Source: Nipponacmea schrenckii | Lineage: Eukaryota > Mollusca > Gastropoda > Lottiidae | Assembly: GCA_030562195.1 (NCBI GenBank) | Contig: CM060199.1 | Location: 42,164,722-42,228,721 of the forward strand | Length of the DNA: 64,000 nucleotides | Direction: 5' to 3' | Part shown: positions 11,841-21,700 of the stretch, in pieces | Layout: every line of letters begins with the position of its first letter | How positions within the stretch are numbered: position 1 is the first letter of the stretch | Made by a program: the position numbers and the translations under genes | Notes under the pieces: model-generated | Databases searched by the model: none | What the model saw: the letters and a program-made list of their open reading frames with translations, nothing else | What the model was told of the DNA's origin: nothing

Positions 11841-13080
11841 AGATGGTAAAGATTTCCCTTGACGTTGTTCTCCATGTAGCGACCGAGATATCCATGCTGT
11901 ATTGGATAGTATGCCTTTACCAGCTGCTCCTATCGACGAAGTATGCAGCATACCTTATGTTCGTAGGACCGAAATCACGGAAGAGTAAGTTGTTTTTAAT
12001 TTCTTCGATACCATTGTAAATAGTTATAACGAACTTACCTTTCTAGCATTTTTCTGTACAATTTAAATCATAAATATTAATTTGTATTATTGTATATAAT
12101 TTTAGTACGTTCGAAGAAGACGGACCAATGGATTTGTCAATGTATGATGCTGCTGCTTCGCGTCCCAGCGCCAGAAGAATTTACTTGTTGACAGTTATGG
12201 CTATTTCTACACCTGTACTCGTAAGCGTAGTCAAACCACCTACTGGAGGTGTAGTGTCCGGGGGAAAGATATGGTATGTCCGGCTACAGTTACTGAAAAG
12301 TCTGGAATATACGTACCTAGTTATTCACATACAAGTAATCAGCAGTCTAAGCCCAGATTGGATGGGATGAAATGCCGGAAAGTTGGTAAGGATGCTGGTA
12401 TCCAGAATGTTTTCAAATCCGGTAATGAGATTACTGAAGATCTAATTTCAAAGTGTGTGACAGAAGGTAGACCCGTGCTGGGGATTGCAAATCCTGTGAA
12501 CCTTGCCAGGGCCATTAATAGACATCGTCAAAAGTTGCGGCCCGATGATCCCGTCGATCTTGATTTCGAGTTAAGAGCACATTCAGATTATAATACGCTA
12601 CCGATAGAACAATAATTAAACTAAGTAAGAAATGAAATAAATACATCATGTAATAACGATACAATAACAACCTTTCTATATATTATAATAATTAATAAAA
12701 TATAATTGTAGGCAATTGCTATTGTAGGCTAATAATAACCATTTTTTCAGGTGTTTGAAGCGGTGGAAGATAGATTACCAGGCTTGGGAATAGAATGTGG
12801 GGTTAGCGATTTCGAAGCTGGCATCTGGAAAGGCTTTCGAATATGGTTTCCAGAAACACCAATAAGGGGCTGTGGTTTTCATTGGGGCCAGGTGGTATTT
12901 AGGAAGATTCAATCCTTGGGATTTGAAGCCTCATATTTCAAAAAGAACGATATACATGTATATAAACTTATGCGCAAGGTTTTAGGCTTATCAAGGGAGA
13001 TAATGATAAAAATATTGGTCACAGACCACAAAAAGTATTCATTGACTAGCCTAATAGAGATTATACTTATTACAAATTAA
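11841..13080 (+). pseudogene. FLYWCH zinc-finger / MULE transposase relic
   Basis: Three exon-like blocks are seen. 11841-11984 (RCSPCSDRDIHAVLDSMPLP...) has a GTAAGT donor. 12106-12612 follows a TTTTAG acceptor and has a FLYWCH finger, YFYTCTRKRSQTTYWRC...C (about 12200-12260), reached through a frameshift near 12185. 12751-13080 follows a TTTTTTCAG acceptor and has the MULE core SDFEAGIWK and GCGFHWGQ. Compared with the family as I know it, the block carrying the first catalytic Asp (about 90 residues) is absent between 12612 and 12751. An in-frame TGA sits near the start. The protein would have been a Mutator-like transposase or its domesticated relative; this copy is non-functional. Confidence 0.75.
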
Positions 13081-13151
13081 ATCATGACAATTGATAGACA
13101 ACATTATTATTGATTAGCTCACTAGAATTACATAACACAAAAGAAAAATAG

Positions 13152-13658
13152 GTATTGTGATTTGGCCAAAGAAAAACGTTTTAAATATTCGTTTGTTGAT
13201 GTAAAATGTTTTGATCCTGAATTTGTGCACGACTTTTGGCGGAAATTTAGTTTCGAACCTTTAGTCTTTTCTGACCCAATACGGACAGTTCGGGAATTCG
13301 GAATTTTACCCCCACCGTGTTGGGTAGGAACTGCATGTAAGTTAATGCCTTTTTTTCTACAAATTATGACGTTATGCTTATAAACATGTCATTTTTTCAG
13401 GCACGATTCCTTTGAGACGCCAGAGAAAGCCTGAATCTGTTCTTTCATTTTTCTGGTAGTCAAAAGAAGTAACAGATGCTGGAAGACTAAACAGAAGACT
13501 GTCTAGGGAAGTTAATGTCAACCAGAACAACAACACCAGTGAGGAGGTAACATTTTTTGACGACCAGTTAGATATTCAAGAGACAGCAGTAGTTACGAAT
13601 ACCAGTCAACTCGTCGACAAGATTTTATTTGTCAACTCGTGGACAAAATTCAACTAAT
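13152..13658 (+). pseudogene. Unrecognised two-exon coding relic
   Basis: An open block 13152-13336 (YCDLAKEKRFKYSFVDVKC...PPPCWVGTA) follows an AG and ends at a good GTAAGT donor. The next block starts at 13401 after TTTTTTCAG and keeps the frame (TIPLRRQRKPESVLSFFW). An in-frame TAG at 13458-13460 interrupts it, then SKEVTDAGRLNRRLSREVN continues to about 13658. The preserved splice phase argues it was a real gene. I do not recognise the family. It may be the C-terminus of the neighbouring MULE gene or a separate gene. Confidence 0.4.
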
Positions 13659-13700
13659 CGACAAAATTCCATGAGTTAAGTCGTCGACACAATTTGACCT
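13596..13700. repeat. Short GTCGAC-rich imperfect tandem repeat
   Basis: Four imperfect copies of CAACTCGTCGACAAAATT-like sequence follow each other. The first copy overlaps the end of the preceding coding relic. Confidence 0.5.
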
Positions 13701-13964
13701 CCTATTAGGAGAGTTCATATGAAAGGGAGACAATTATTATTATTATTTTTTTTTACATTTTTTTTATTCATAACAATCATATAGAACATCATCATACTAC
13801 CAGCATCATATTCTGCCCATATCTCAAAAATTCGAGCCTGCTGTGTTCATACGTGTTTCGACTGCATTCTTCTAATTTTTCGCTCAGACATTAATTTGCA
13901 TGTCATTAACTAGTTCTGCCTCTTTGTGTAGCAAGGTACGAGCATAAAAAAGGTAGGCACACAC

Positions 13965-14030
13965 GCTTATATTAAGTATTCATTGACTAGCCTAATAGAG
14001 ATAATACTTATTAAAAATTAAATCATTAGT
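13965..14030. repeat. Duplicate of 13033-13083
   Basis: The segment AAGTATTCATTGACTAGCCT and about 30 following bases recur almost unchanged from 13033-13083, i.e. a local duplication of the end of the MULE relic about 0.93 kb downstream. Confidence 0.75.
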
Positions 14031-14035
14031 ACCCT

Positions 14036-14360
14036 AAGTACTTTCAGATTTACGGCAGTCAATTCGCATGATCTAGATTTACAGCAGGGTATATTCATTA
14101 AGTAGATTTACAACACCTCTGCGTGTATAAGAAGTTAATATCCCTTTAACATCTCTATTTCTTTAGCATTGACTACAGTAAATCTGAATGTACTACAAGC
14201 AATTCATAAATCTACTACTAAAATGTCTTTAATAAACGTGCAGTCAATGCGCATGTGGTACTTTTGCAGCAGGGTATTCTAATTATACAGCACCTCTACC
14301 TTGGGATTGACTGGAATAGTAATGTAAGCGATTCATAAAATCTACAGCTAAAATAAATGT
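14036..14360 (+). repeat. Imperfect direct repeat preceding the PLA2-like fragment
   Basis: Two or three diverged copies of a ~120-bp segment (CAGTCAAT.CGCATG...CAGCAGGGTAT...CAGCACCTCT). Each ends close to an ATGTCTTTAATAAAC-like start, so the 5' end of the following PLA2-like frame appears duplicated. Confidence 0.5.
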
Positions 14361-14645
14361 CTTAAATAAACGTGCACTCAACAAGTTATTTTGGGTCGGG
14401 AGACATTCAAACATCTCTAAGGAAACTTCCCGGTTTGCCGTGGGTTAAATATGCAGGCGAGAAACATCTGCCAGGTCATAATTACACTGGCCCGGGAACT
14501 AGGTTAGATTTACGACTGGATGAAAATGATTGGTAATCCGAAACCAGGTGAAGAACCAGTTAATAGAATCGATCCTGCTGCACGTAAATACGACAAACTA
14601 TACAGAAATGAAGACTTACAATTTCGACACGAAGCAGACAAACAC
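14345..14645 (+). pseudogene. PLA2-like domain fragment (second copy of the 54.6-kb module)
   Basis: Highly similar in sequence and order to 54644-54935. It shows the Ca-loop-like TGPGTRLD and the His-Asp-type helix (ARKYDKLYR in place of ALKHDKLYR, so the catalytic His is replaced by Tyr). A four-base insertion near 14530 makes a frameshift and stop. It stops abruptly at 14645 where the foldback repeats begin, so the rest of the module (integrase, protease) is absent here. Family knowledge: the fold is that of the parvovirus VP1-type phospholipase A2, which also occurs in Polinton-like elements. Non-functional. Confidence 0.75.
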
Positions 14646-15785
14646 TGACTTAACAAGACTCGAGATTCACCACACCATACCACATTGTCCAGTACGGGGC
14701 CTTTAAGCAACCCTTCATATCGTCTATATACGCCATGTAGCCCCTACTTCAGTATACTACCGGTACCGGAAGTGATGATCAAAACAATCAAATTTTCTCA
14801 TATCACCCACAGACAATGACTCACAAGACTCGAGAGGCACCACACTGTCCAGTAGCGGGCCTTTTAAGTAAACCTACATATCGTGTATAGCGGGCCTTTT
14901 AAGTAAACCTACATATCGTGTATATAAGTCATATAGCCCCCACCCACTTCAGTATACTACCGCTACCGGAAATGGAAATCCAAAAAATTAGATTTTTTTA
15001 TGATGTGACCCACAGAAACCGACAATAACTCACAAGACTCGAGAGTCACCTCACTGACCCACACTTTCCAGTAGCGGGACTTTAAGTAAGCTTACATATC
15101 GTCTATATTAGCCATATTCTTTAGTATACTACCGGTACCGGAAGTGATAATATAAACATTTTAATTTTCTCATGATGTGACCCACAGACAATGACAATAA
15201 CCCACAAGGCTCGAGAGTCACCTCACTGTCCAGGAGCGGGCCTATAAGTAAGCTTACATATCTATATTAGCCATATAGCCTCTACTGAAGTATACTACCG
15301 GAAATGATAATCAAAATATTTTGATTTTTTTTATGATGTGACCCACAGACCTCACAAGGCTCGAGAGTCACCGCACTGTACCACATTGTCTAGTACCGAA
15401 TCTTTAAGTAACCCTACGTATCGTCTATATAAGCCATATAGCCCCGACTTCAGTATCTTACCGCTACGGAAATGATGATAAAAAACTTGTTTTATTTTTT
15501 CATGTGACCCACAGACACTGACAATAACTCACAAGGCTCAAGAGTCACCACACTGTCCCACACTATCCAGTATTGGTCCTTTAAGAAAGCCAACATATTT
15601 GTCTGTGTATAAGCCATATATATGTAGCCTGTACTTCAGTATCCGATCACTACCAGAAGTGAAAAAACAAACATTTTGAATTCCTCATGATGTGAGCCAA
15701 ATAGACAATGACTAATAAGTATCAAGAATCACCTCACTGTCCAGCACAGAGCCTTTAAATAAGCCACTATATCAGAGAGATTGAA
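14646..15785 (+). repeat. Left arm: seven ~170-bp tandem units
   Basis: Units are marked by CTCGAGAGTCACC near 14660, 14828, 15037, 15212, 15360, 15540 (CTCAAG) and 15722. Each holds in order: CACTGTCCAGTA, ACATATCGTCTATAT, CAGTATACTACCG, a CCGGTACCGG-type palindrome, then TGATGTGACCCACAGAC. The second unit contains an extra ~40-bp internal duplication. Confidence 0.9.
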
Positions 15786-15839
15786 GTACTTCCTACACTG
15801 GATATACATCTATACATCATGCAATTTGCGATCACAAAT

Positions 15840-16560
15840 TGGAATAAGCATGATCCCCAAACCTTTGAATCCACATCAACTCTTTCAAATATTCAGGGAT
15901 CATACCCCTGTTGCTATGACCATGCAACTTTTGGCCCTCATCCACATGACCTCAACATGATTTGTGGTAAAATGTGTCACTGGGTCCACGAAGTGTTGTC
16001 TGTGGTTAACGACTTCGTGGAAAAAGTCAAATTACCTAATCAATCATAGGCCGCCCACATGTCTGAACGAATGGTTTGCCCTGGAGCAATGCATTGTTGA
16101 ATGATGGGAATGAGCGTGAGGGCGTCCCTCCTATTAACATATTCTAAAAAAACAATTTTCTGTGCAGGATCATAACCACCAAAAACCCATTTTCGGGAAT
16201 GACTCGCCCTACATGAATTTTGCGCTGAGCAAATTAGACTTCGGAAGTACGCGACACAAATATCGAGACAAAACTGGTTCCAATCCACGATTTTACACCC
16301 CGAACCAATTTTCAATTCATGCATGGTATCAAGGACACATCCTCTTGAGGACCCACAAACTCCACAAAGGGGCAGTCGAGATCCTGTAAAAAAAAACCTG
16401 CCTTTTTGAATATTAATAATTTTTCGACAATCTGGACATCTCCAACACACTCCATCTGAGCGACCATTTAGAACTCTTTCAATAAAAGTAATGTTGCAGT
16501 TATGGCATTGAGGGGCTAAAAGACCATGTCTTCTACAGAAAGCAATTGTATTCGGAATGT
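15840..16560 (-). pseudogene. Merlin-like (ISXO2-type) transposase
   Basis: Read on the minus strand, the frame opens near 16560 (FCRRHGLLAPQCHNCN). It passes a zinc-binding start (CWRCPDCRK) and KGRFFFTGSRLPL, then WVFGGYD...FLEYVNRRDALTLIPIIQ and RSDMWAAYD, ending at a stop near 16040. A shifted frame continues with VNHRQHFVDPVTHFTTNHVEVMW to about 15840. The D of SDMWAAYD and the E of NHVEVMW match the second and third DDE residues by family knowledge. One frameshift/stop at about 16040 and further stops beyond 15900 make it inactive. It lies in the loop between the inverted arms, as expected for the element's own transposase. Confidence 0.8.
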
Positions 16561-16839
16561 AATTAGTGTCATCTCAGTGAAAATAACCATGTCTGGTAAA
16601 TTCAGGGGAGCAACAGCCATGATACTTGAAAGTTGAAGAAAAATCCTTAACAAATAAAGTTCACGACTTTCCTCGACGAACTTTAGAAATGAAGTGAAAA
16701 CAAGCAGACTATCCACCAGATGTCATGTAATTTTGTTGAGGTATTACAGAATGAAAACACCAAAACAGTATGATAAAGGCGATATGGTCGCATAATCTAC
16801 TTAAAGAACCGATACTGATAATAAAAAAAAATCACATGG

Positions 16840-18115
16840 TGACTCCGGATCTTTGTGAGTCATTGTCAGTGTCTGTGGGTCACATCATAAAAAAATTAAT
16901 TCTTTTGATCATCATTTCCGGTAGCGGTATAATACTGGAGTAGAGACTATATAGCTAATATATAGACGATAAATAGGGTTACTTTAAGGCCCGGTACTGG
17001 ACAGTGTGGGAAAGTGAGTTAACTCTCGAGCCTTGTGAATCAATTTTTTTATCATAACTTCCGGTAGCGGTAGAATACTTAGTTGGGGGTATCAGTGTCT
17101 GTGGGTCACATCATATGAAAAGCATAATATTTTGATCATCATTTCTGGTAGAGGTATAATATTGAAGTAGGGGCTACATAGCTTATATTGACGATTAGCC
17201 CCTGTACTGGATAGTGTGGTACAGTGAGGTGATTCTCGAGCGTTAAGAGTTATTGTCAGTGGCTGTGGGTCACATCATGAGAAAATGTACATGTTTGGAT
17301 CATCACTTCCGCTACCGGTAGTATACTGAAGTAGAAATAGACGCTATACAGGGTTATTTTGGTTACTTCAAGGCTCGGTACTGGACAGTGTGGTACAGTG
17401 CGGTGACGCTCGAGCCTTGTGATTTATCAGTGTCTGTGGGTCACATCATAGAAAAATCTAATTTGTTTATCATCATTTCTAGCAGCGATATAATACTGAA
17501 GTAGAGACTATATGGCTAATATAGACGATATACGGGCTTACTCAAAGGCCCTGTACTGGACAGTGTGGGATGGTGACTCTCGAGTCTTGTGCGTCATTGT
17601 CCGTGTCTGTGTTTCAAATCATGAGAAAACCAAATTTTTTTTTATCATCACTTCCGGTACCGGTAGTATACTGAAGTAGAGACTATATGGCTAATATAGA
17701 CGATATGTAGGCTTACTTAAAGGCCCGCTACTTGACAGTGTGGTGACTCACGAGTCTTGTGAGTTTGTGTCTGTGGGTCACATTATGAGAAGATTAAATG
17801 TTTTTGATCATCACTTCCGGTACCGGTAGTATACTGAAGTAGAGACTATATTGCTAACATAGACGATATGAAAGCTTACTTAAAAGCCCGCTACTGGACA
17901 GTGAGGAGACTTTTGAGCCTTGTGAGTCATGGTCAGTGTCTGTGGGTCACATCATTAAAAAATCTAAAGTTTTTGATCATCATTTCTGGTAGCGGTATAA
18001 TACTGAAGTAGAGACTATGTGGCTAATATAAACAATATGGAAGCTTAATTTGAGACCCGGTACTGGTCAGTGAGGTGACTCTCAAGTCCTATGAGTCACT
18101 GTCATTGTGAGTAAT
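16840..18115 (-). repeat. Right arm: about eight ~170-bp units, inverted relative to the left arm
   Basis: The same unit as in 14646-15785 but reverse-complemented: GTCTGTGGGTCACATCA, ATCATCACTTCCGG, TAGTATACTGAAGTAG, CTGGACAGTGTGG, CTCGAGCCTTGTGAGTCA. Unit landmarks lie near 16845, 17027, 17234, 17410, 17580, 17750, 17910 and 18080. Confidence 0.9.
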
Positions 18116-18120
18116 CGATA

Positions 18121-18716
18121 ACTTCTGATTACATCATCAAAACATGCATTATCATATCATCCCTCATTTCACCTGTATTATTACGAAACGACTCTTATAT
18201 TTACTCTTTACCCTTATTCATGTCGAAATATAAGTTATTTAGTTACTTTTTTCGACATTCGAACATTATTTATGAAGAGTTAATTAATTACTTGACTTAA
18301 TTTAATTGTTGAAGCAAGGAAACATTGTCATGAATGAAATCCACTTCACTGAAAAAAAGATTAAGAGAAAAGGAAATCATAAATAAAAATGATTATATTA
18401 ATGTTCTGAAAAATGCACCAAAACCCAATTTTTAAGTGGTTTCTCAGTCTTAACTGTGCGAATTCCGAATCCTTTGCCGAGGTTTAATTTCAAGTTCTGT
18501 GGACAGACGGACAATACTCGTCCACATCGTCATTTAGATATAAAACGCATTTCCTATACAAAAAAGTAAGACATATCATATGTGTACACGCGAATCAATT
18601 TGAGTGGGAAAGTTGACTGTACTATTGATAAACCTTATCTACCACTGATAATAATTATGACTTATATATTATATTTACTGATAAAAGTTTATTGAACAGC
18701 CATCTAAACAAAAGAA
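18121..18716. other. Upstream region of the SLC17-like gene
   Basis: No ORF of note. A segment ACCTGTATTATTACGAAAC (18171-18189) recurs as ACCTGTATTGTTACGAAAC (20834-20852), so a small diverged repeat brackets intron 1. This is where the SLC17 promoter would lie; no convincing TATA box or initiator was assigned. Confidence 0.4.
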
Positions 18717-18733
18717 ATGGCCTCTGATAAACG
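18717..18733 (+). CDS. SLC17-like exon 1 (tentative start)
   Basis: ATGGCCTCTGATAAACG in a good start context (GAAATGG) followed by GTATGT. Its phase (two bases of an Arg codon) fits exon 2 exactly. It is only 17 nt, so other starts are possible. Confidence 0.4.
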
Positions 18734-21700
18734 GTATGTATCTAGTAATCTACGTTATTTTTATCAGAATTGGTCAAACAAGCAAGCTCGTTATTAATAC
18801 ATAATTAGGCAAATAGGAACAGATTATGGCGATGAGCAAAGCATTGATTATTGTATCTACACGAATACCATTTCGTCTAAGCTACATTGATATCGCCACA
18901 TACGTGTGAAACAAATTGGGTGAACTATACTGTAGATATCTTTCTAACAGGTACGATTGACCTGGTTCAAAATAATAAAATACATGTCCTACTTAACTAC
19001 AGCATATAACATTCTTCATAACTGTGGAGGCCATACAAATTTAAGAAAAAAAAAACTGTATTGCCAATAATAGTCCATGTCAAATTAGTATGTTTCTATA
19101 TATTACTTTATGAAATAGATTAAAACATTAATTACACAAGATTAATAATAATCAATCATCTTTTATAGCACTTAGAAATCCAGTCAGATTGACTGCTCTC
19201 TGTCGCTTACAATATTTAGTACCTGAAAACAAACAATCTATAAAAAATGGAAATATTGTATAACAAAACAGAAGTCAAGGTGATTATGAACAGGACTTAT
19301 GTTTAAATGCATATGTAATTTGACAAATGCAATGTTTCCATTCAACGAATTGTTAACGCCATGCATATCGGTGAGTTTAAGTGGACATACTACATACACC
19401 AGAACGTAAGCATTTGTTTAGGCTGGATTTGCTTATTATTGTACATCATAAACACATACTGGAGCTACTTCTTTAAGATTTTAACTATATATCCACTACG
19501 ACACGATGTCTCGATGTTCCAGACTAGGATTATTCTTGCCACCTTTCAAATAAATGAATCGGATGATAACATTACTTCCGTGATTGGTTCTTTGTTCGTA
19601 AAAATCATTGTGCTAGAAAACGTTCAAATGTCGTAAGAAGTTATCTAAATGAACTAAATGACATTTAGGAATTATCTTTCGAGACGATTCGTAACATGCC
19701 ATTAGATCACAAATTTAATCCAAACTGTCGGATTTTCTTGTTGCAATATTTAGCTTCAAACAAAAAATTAACCATTTGACCACTTAATCTGACATTCATG
19801 GATGCTTTTGATGACTTGATACAATGAAAGAACTCAATGAAGGCTTGGAAAGTACGATTAAAGTCGGAACCAGTATTATGGTGGCCTACTCTGCAATGCT
19901 TCCCAAACTTTTCACCAAATACATTTCTCGAATATCAAACCGCGTCATCTGTCTTCAGAGTTGTATACATTGAAATTATTGAGTGTGAGTAGTTGTTTTT
20001 TTGTAATTTTTTTCGTATGGCCTCTCGTTTTTTTTTCACCGGAAAAGGGTAAAATGTCTCGGTATATTCCATAATTAGATAGATAGGTGTTTTAATGACT
20101 TCAAAAGTTTCGTTGACCGTCTCTGGTCATTTTTCGTCTTGCATGTGATATTGGTAGTGGGGGTTATTATAGTCTAAGTGGAGCGATTTACATTTATCAA
20201 TATTCATTTGCCAGTTTTTGCACCATAGTAGTATGTTGTCAAGGTCTTTTTGAAGTTTTGTGTCGCCTGCAAATAGCTTAATTATCGAACATACGACTTG
20301 AGGAATATCATTGGTGAAAATGAGAAAGAGTACTGGTCCTAGAACGCTTCCTTGAGGAACTCCGCTTTCAACATTAGTCTAGGTGGATGGTGTAGAGTTA
20401 TAGATTACTCTGTCGTCTGCCTTTCAGAATGTGCTGTATCCAGTACCAGAGATTTCCTGTAATGCCAATTGACTTAAGTTTTATGTGTTTGGCCTTCTGT
20501 TCCATGCGACAATTTAAAGTAAAACAAGCAAAGTTGTCGAGTTGTTCCCGAACAATGGACTTTTCGTTGTTAAAAACCAGTTCGCAAAATAAGTTTTTTT
20601 GCAGAATCTATAAAATATAGAAACAAAACCGAAATGGAATTTTATATACCAGATTCCAATCATAAAATTGAAATGTTGTTTTAAAGTTGTTTCCTTGATG
20701 ATCTTTTCATAGTGCAGACATTTTCGCTGAAACACTAATACGTAGGATTTCTGTATCACCACACATCCATAAAAAAAAATTATAAAAAAAAAAATAAAGA
20801 TAAAATAAAAAAAAAGAATGAACTGGAAAATAACCTGTATTGTTACGAAACTTTTACTCATCTACTCTTGTTAAATATTTCACTAAAAACATATATTTTC
20901 TGGTTAACTCTGTACGTTTATTTAACAACACGAAATAGTGTTATGTTTGAAATCCCTTTGTTGGACAAGGGTAATTGAGATAATTCATAGTCCCCTAGAT
21001 TCACTGTTAATGTTTGTAGATTAAATTTCCTAAAGAAAAAACAATTCTGATTATTATTCCAGGTAGAGATATACTACTGAAGTGTGAGCCATAAGATACG
21101 GTCAAATTAGTGACATATTGAAAGGCTTGTTTTTGGACACGTGTGTCACTTTGGTGACTTAGTCCCCGAGAGTCACTGCCTGTCTGTGGTTTACATTTTT
21201 GAATCATTTGAAGCATGTTAAATCTTCTGATAAACATTTCTGGTATAGGCAGGTTACCTAAACGTGTAGTGGAAAAATTTGACATCTATGCCTTGATTAG
21301 TAGCTAAAGTTATTATCCAATCGTGGATTTACTGTTGACATGTTGATATCTCATAAAAGAAATTGACGATATGTTTTTGTGTTATTTCTTTGTTATAAAG
21401 ATTTTCTTGCAAAACTGGGTATATAAATAGCTGAATCAAATAGTTATAATTTTGATATGAGAACTTTTGTTACTCAAGGTGCTGTTATGTATTTTGCCAA
21501 CTTCCAGCGGATGATGCTATCTAATATATATTTGAAGGATTCGGTTGAATGCACCAAGTAGTTTGTCCGAGTCATCCCATAGCATCGGATCAGTTCATAG
21601 TCAATGGAGGGGCTCTGCATTTGAATTACCACATAATGTTGTCACAGATTCATCACCACAATACATCACTGACCCTCAAGGTAGGTTCATTGCATAAATA

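Larger units (their letters stand above)
14646..18120. mobile_element. Foldback element with Merlin-like transposase core
   Basis: Two arms of about 1.1-1.3 kb in opposite orientation enclose a ~1-kb centre with a Merlin (ISXO2/IS1595-type DDE) transposase. Each arm is built of ~165-175-bp tandem units: seven on the left, about eight on the right. The termini carry related CACTGAC/GTCACTG ends. A clear target duplication could not be picked out. The architecture resembles Foldback elements; combining it with a Merlin transposase is what makes it unusual. Confidence 0.75.

Noticed and set aside
15819..16389. Plus-strand frames of 75-76 residues in the foldback loop
   Set aside because: They are antisense to the Merlin transposase, whose motifs are clear on the minus strand.
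13596..18115. CRISPR array or satellite DNA
   Set aside because: Repeats are long (~170 bp), without uniform spacers, arranged as inverted arms around a transposase; the genome is eukaryotic.
19361..19636. 91-residue plus-strand frame in intron 1
   Set aside because: Hydrophobic composition only; no start context, neighbours or family match.
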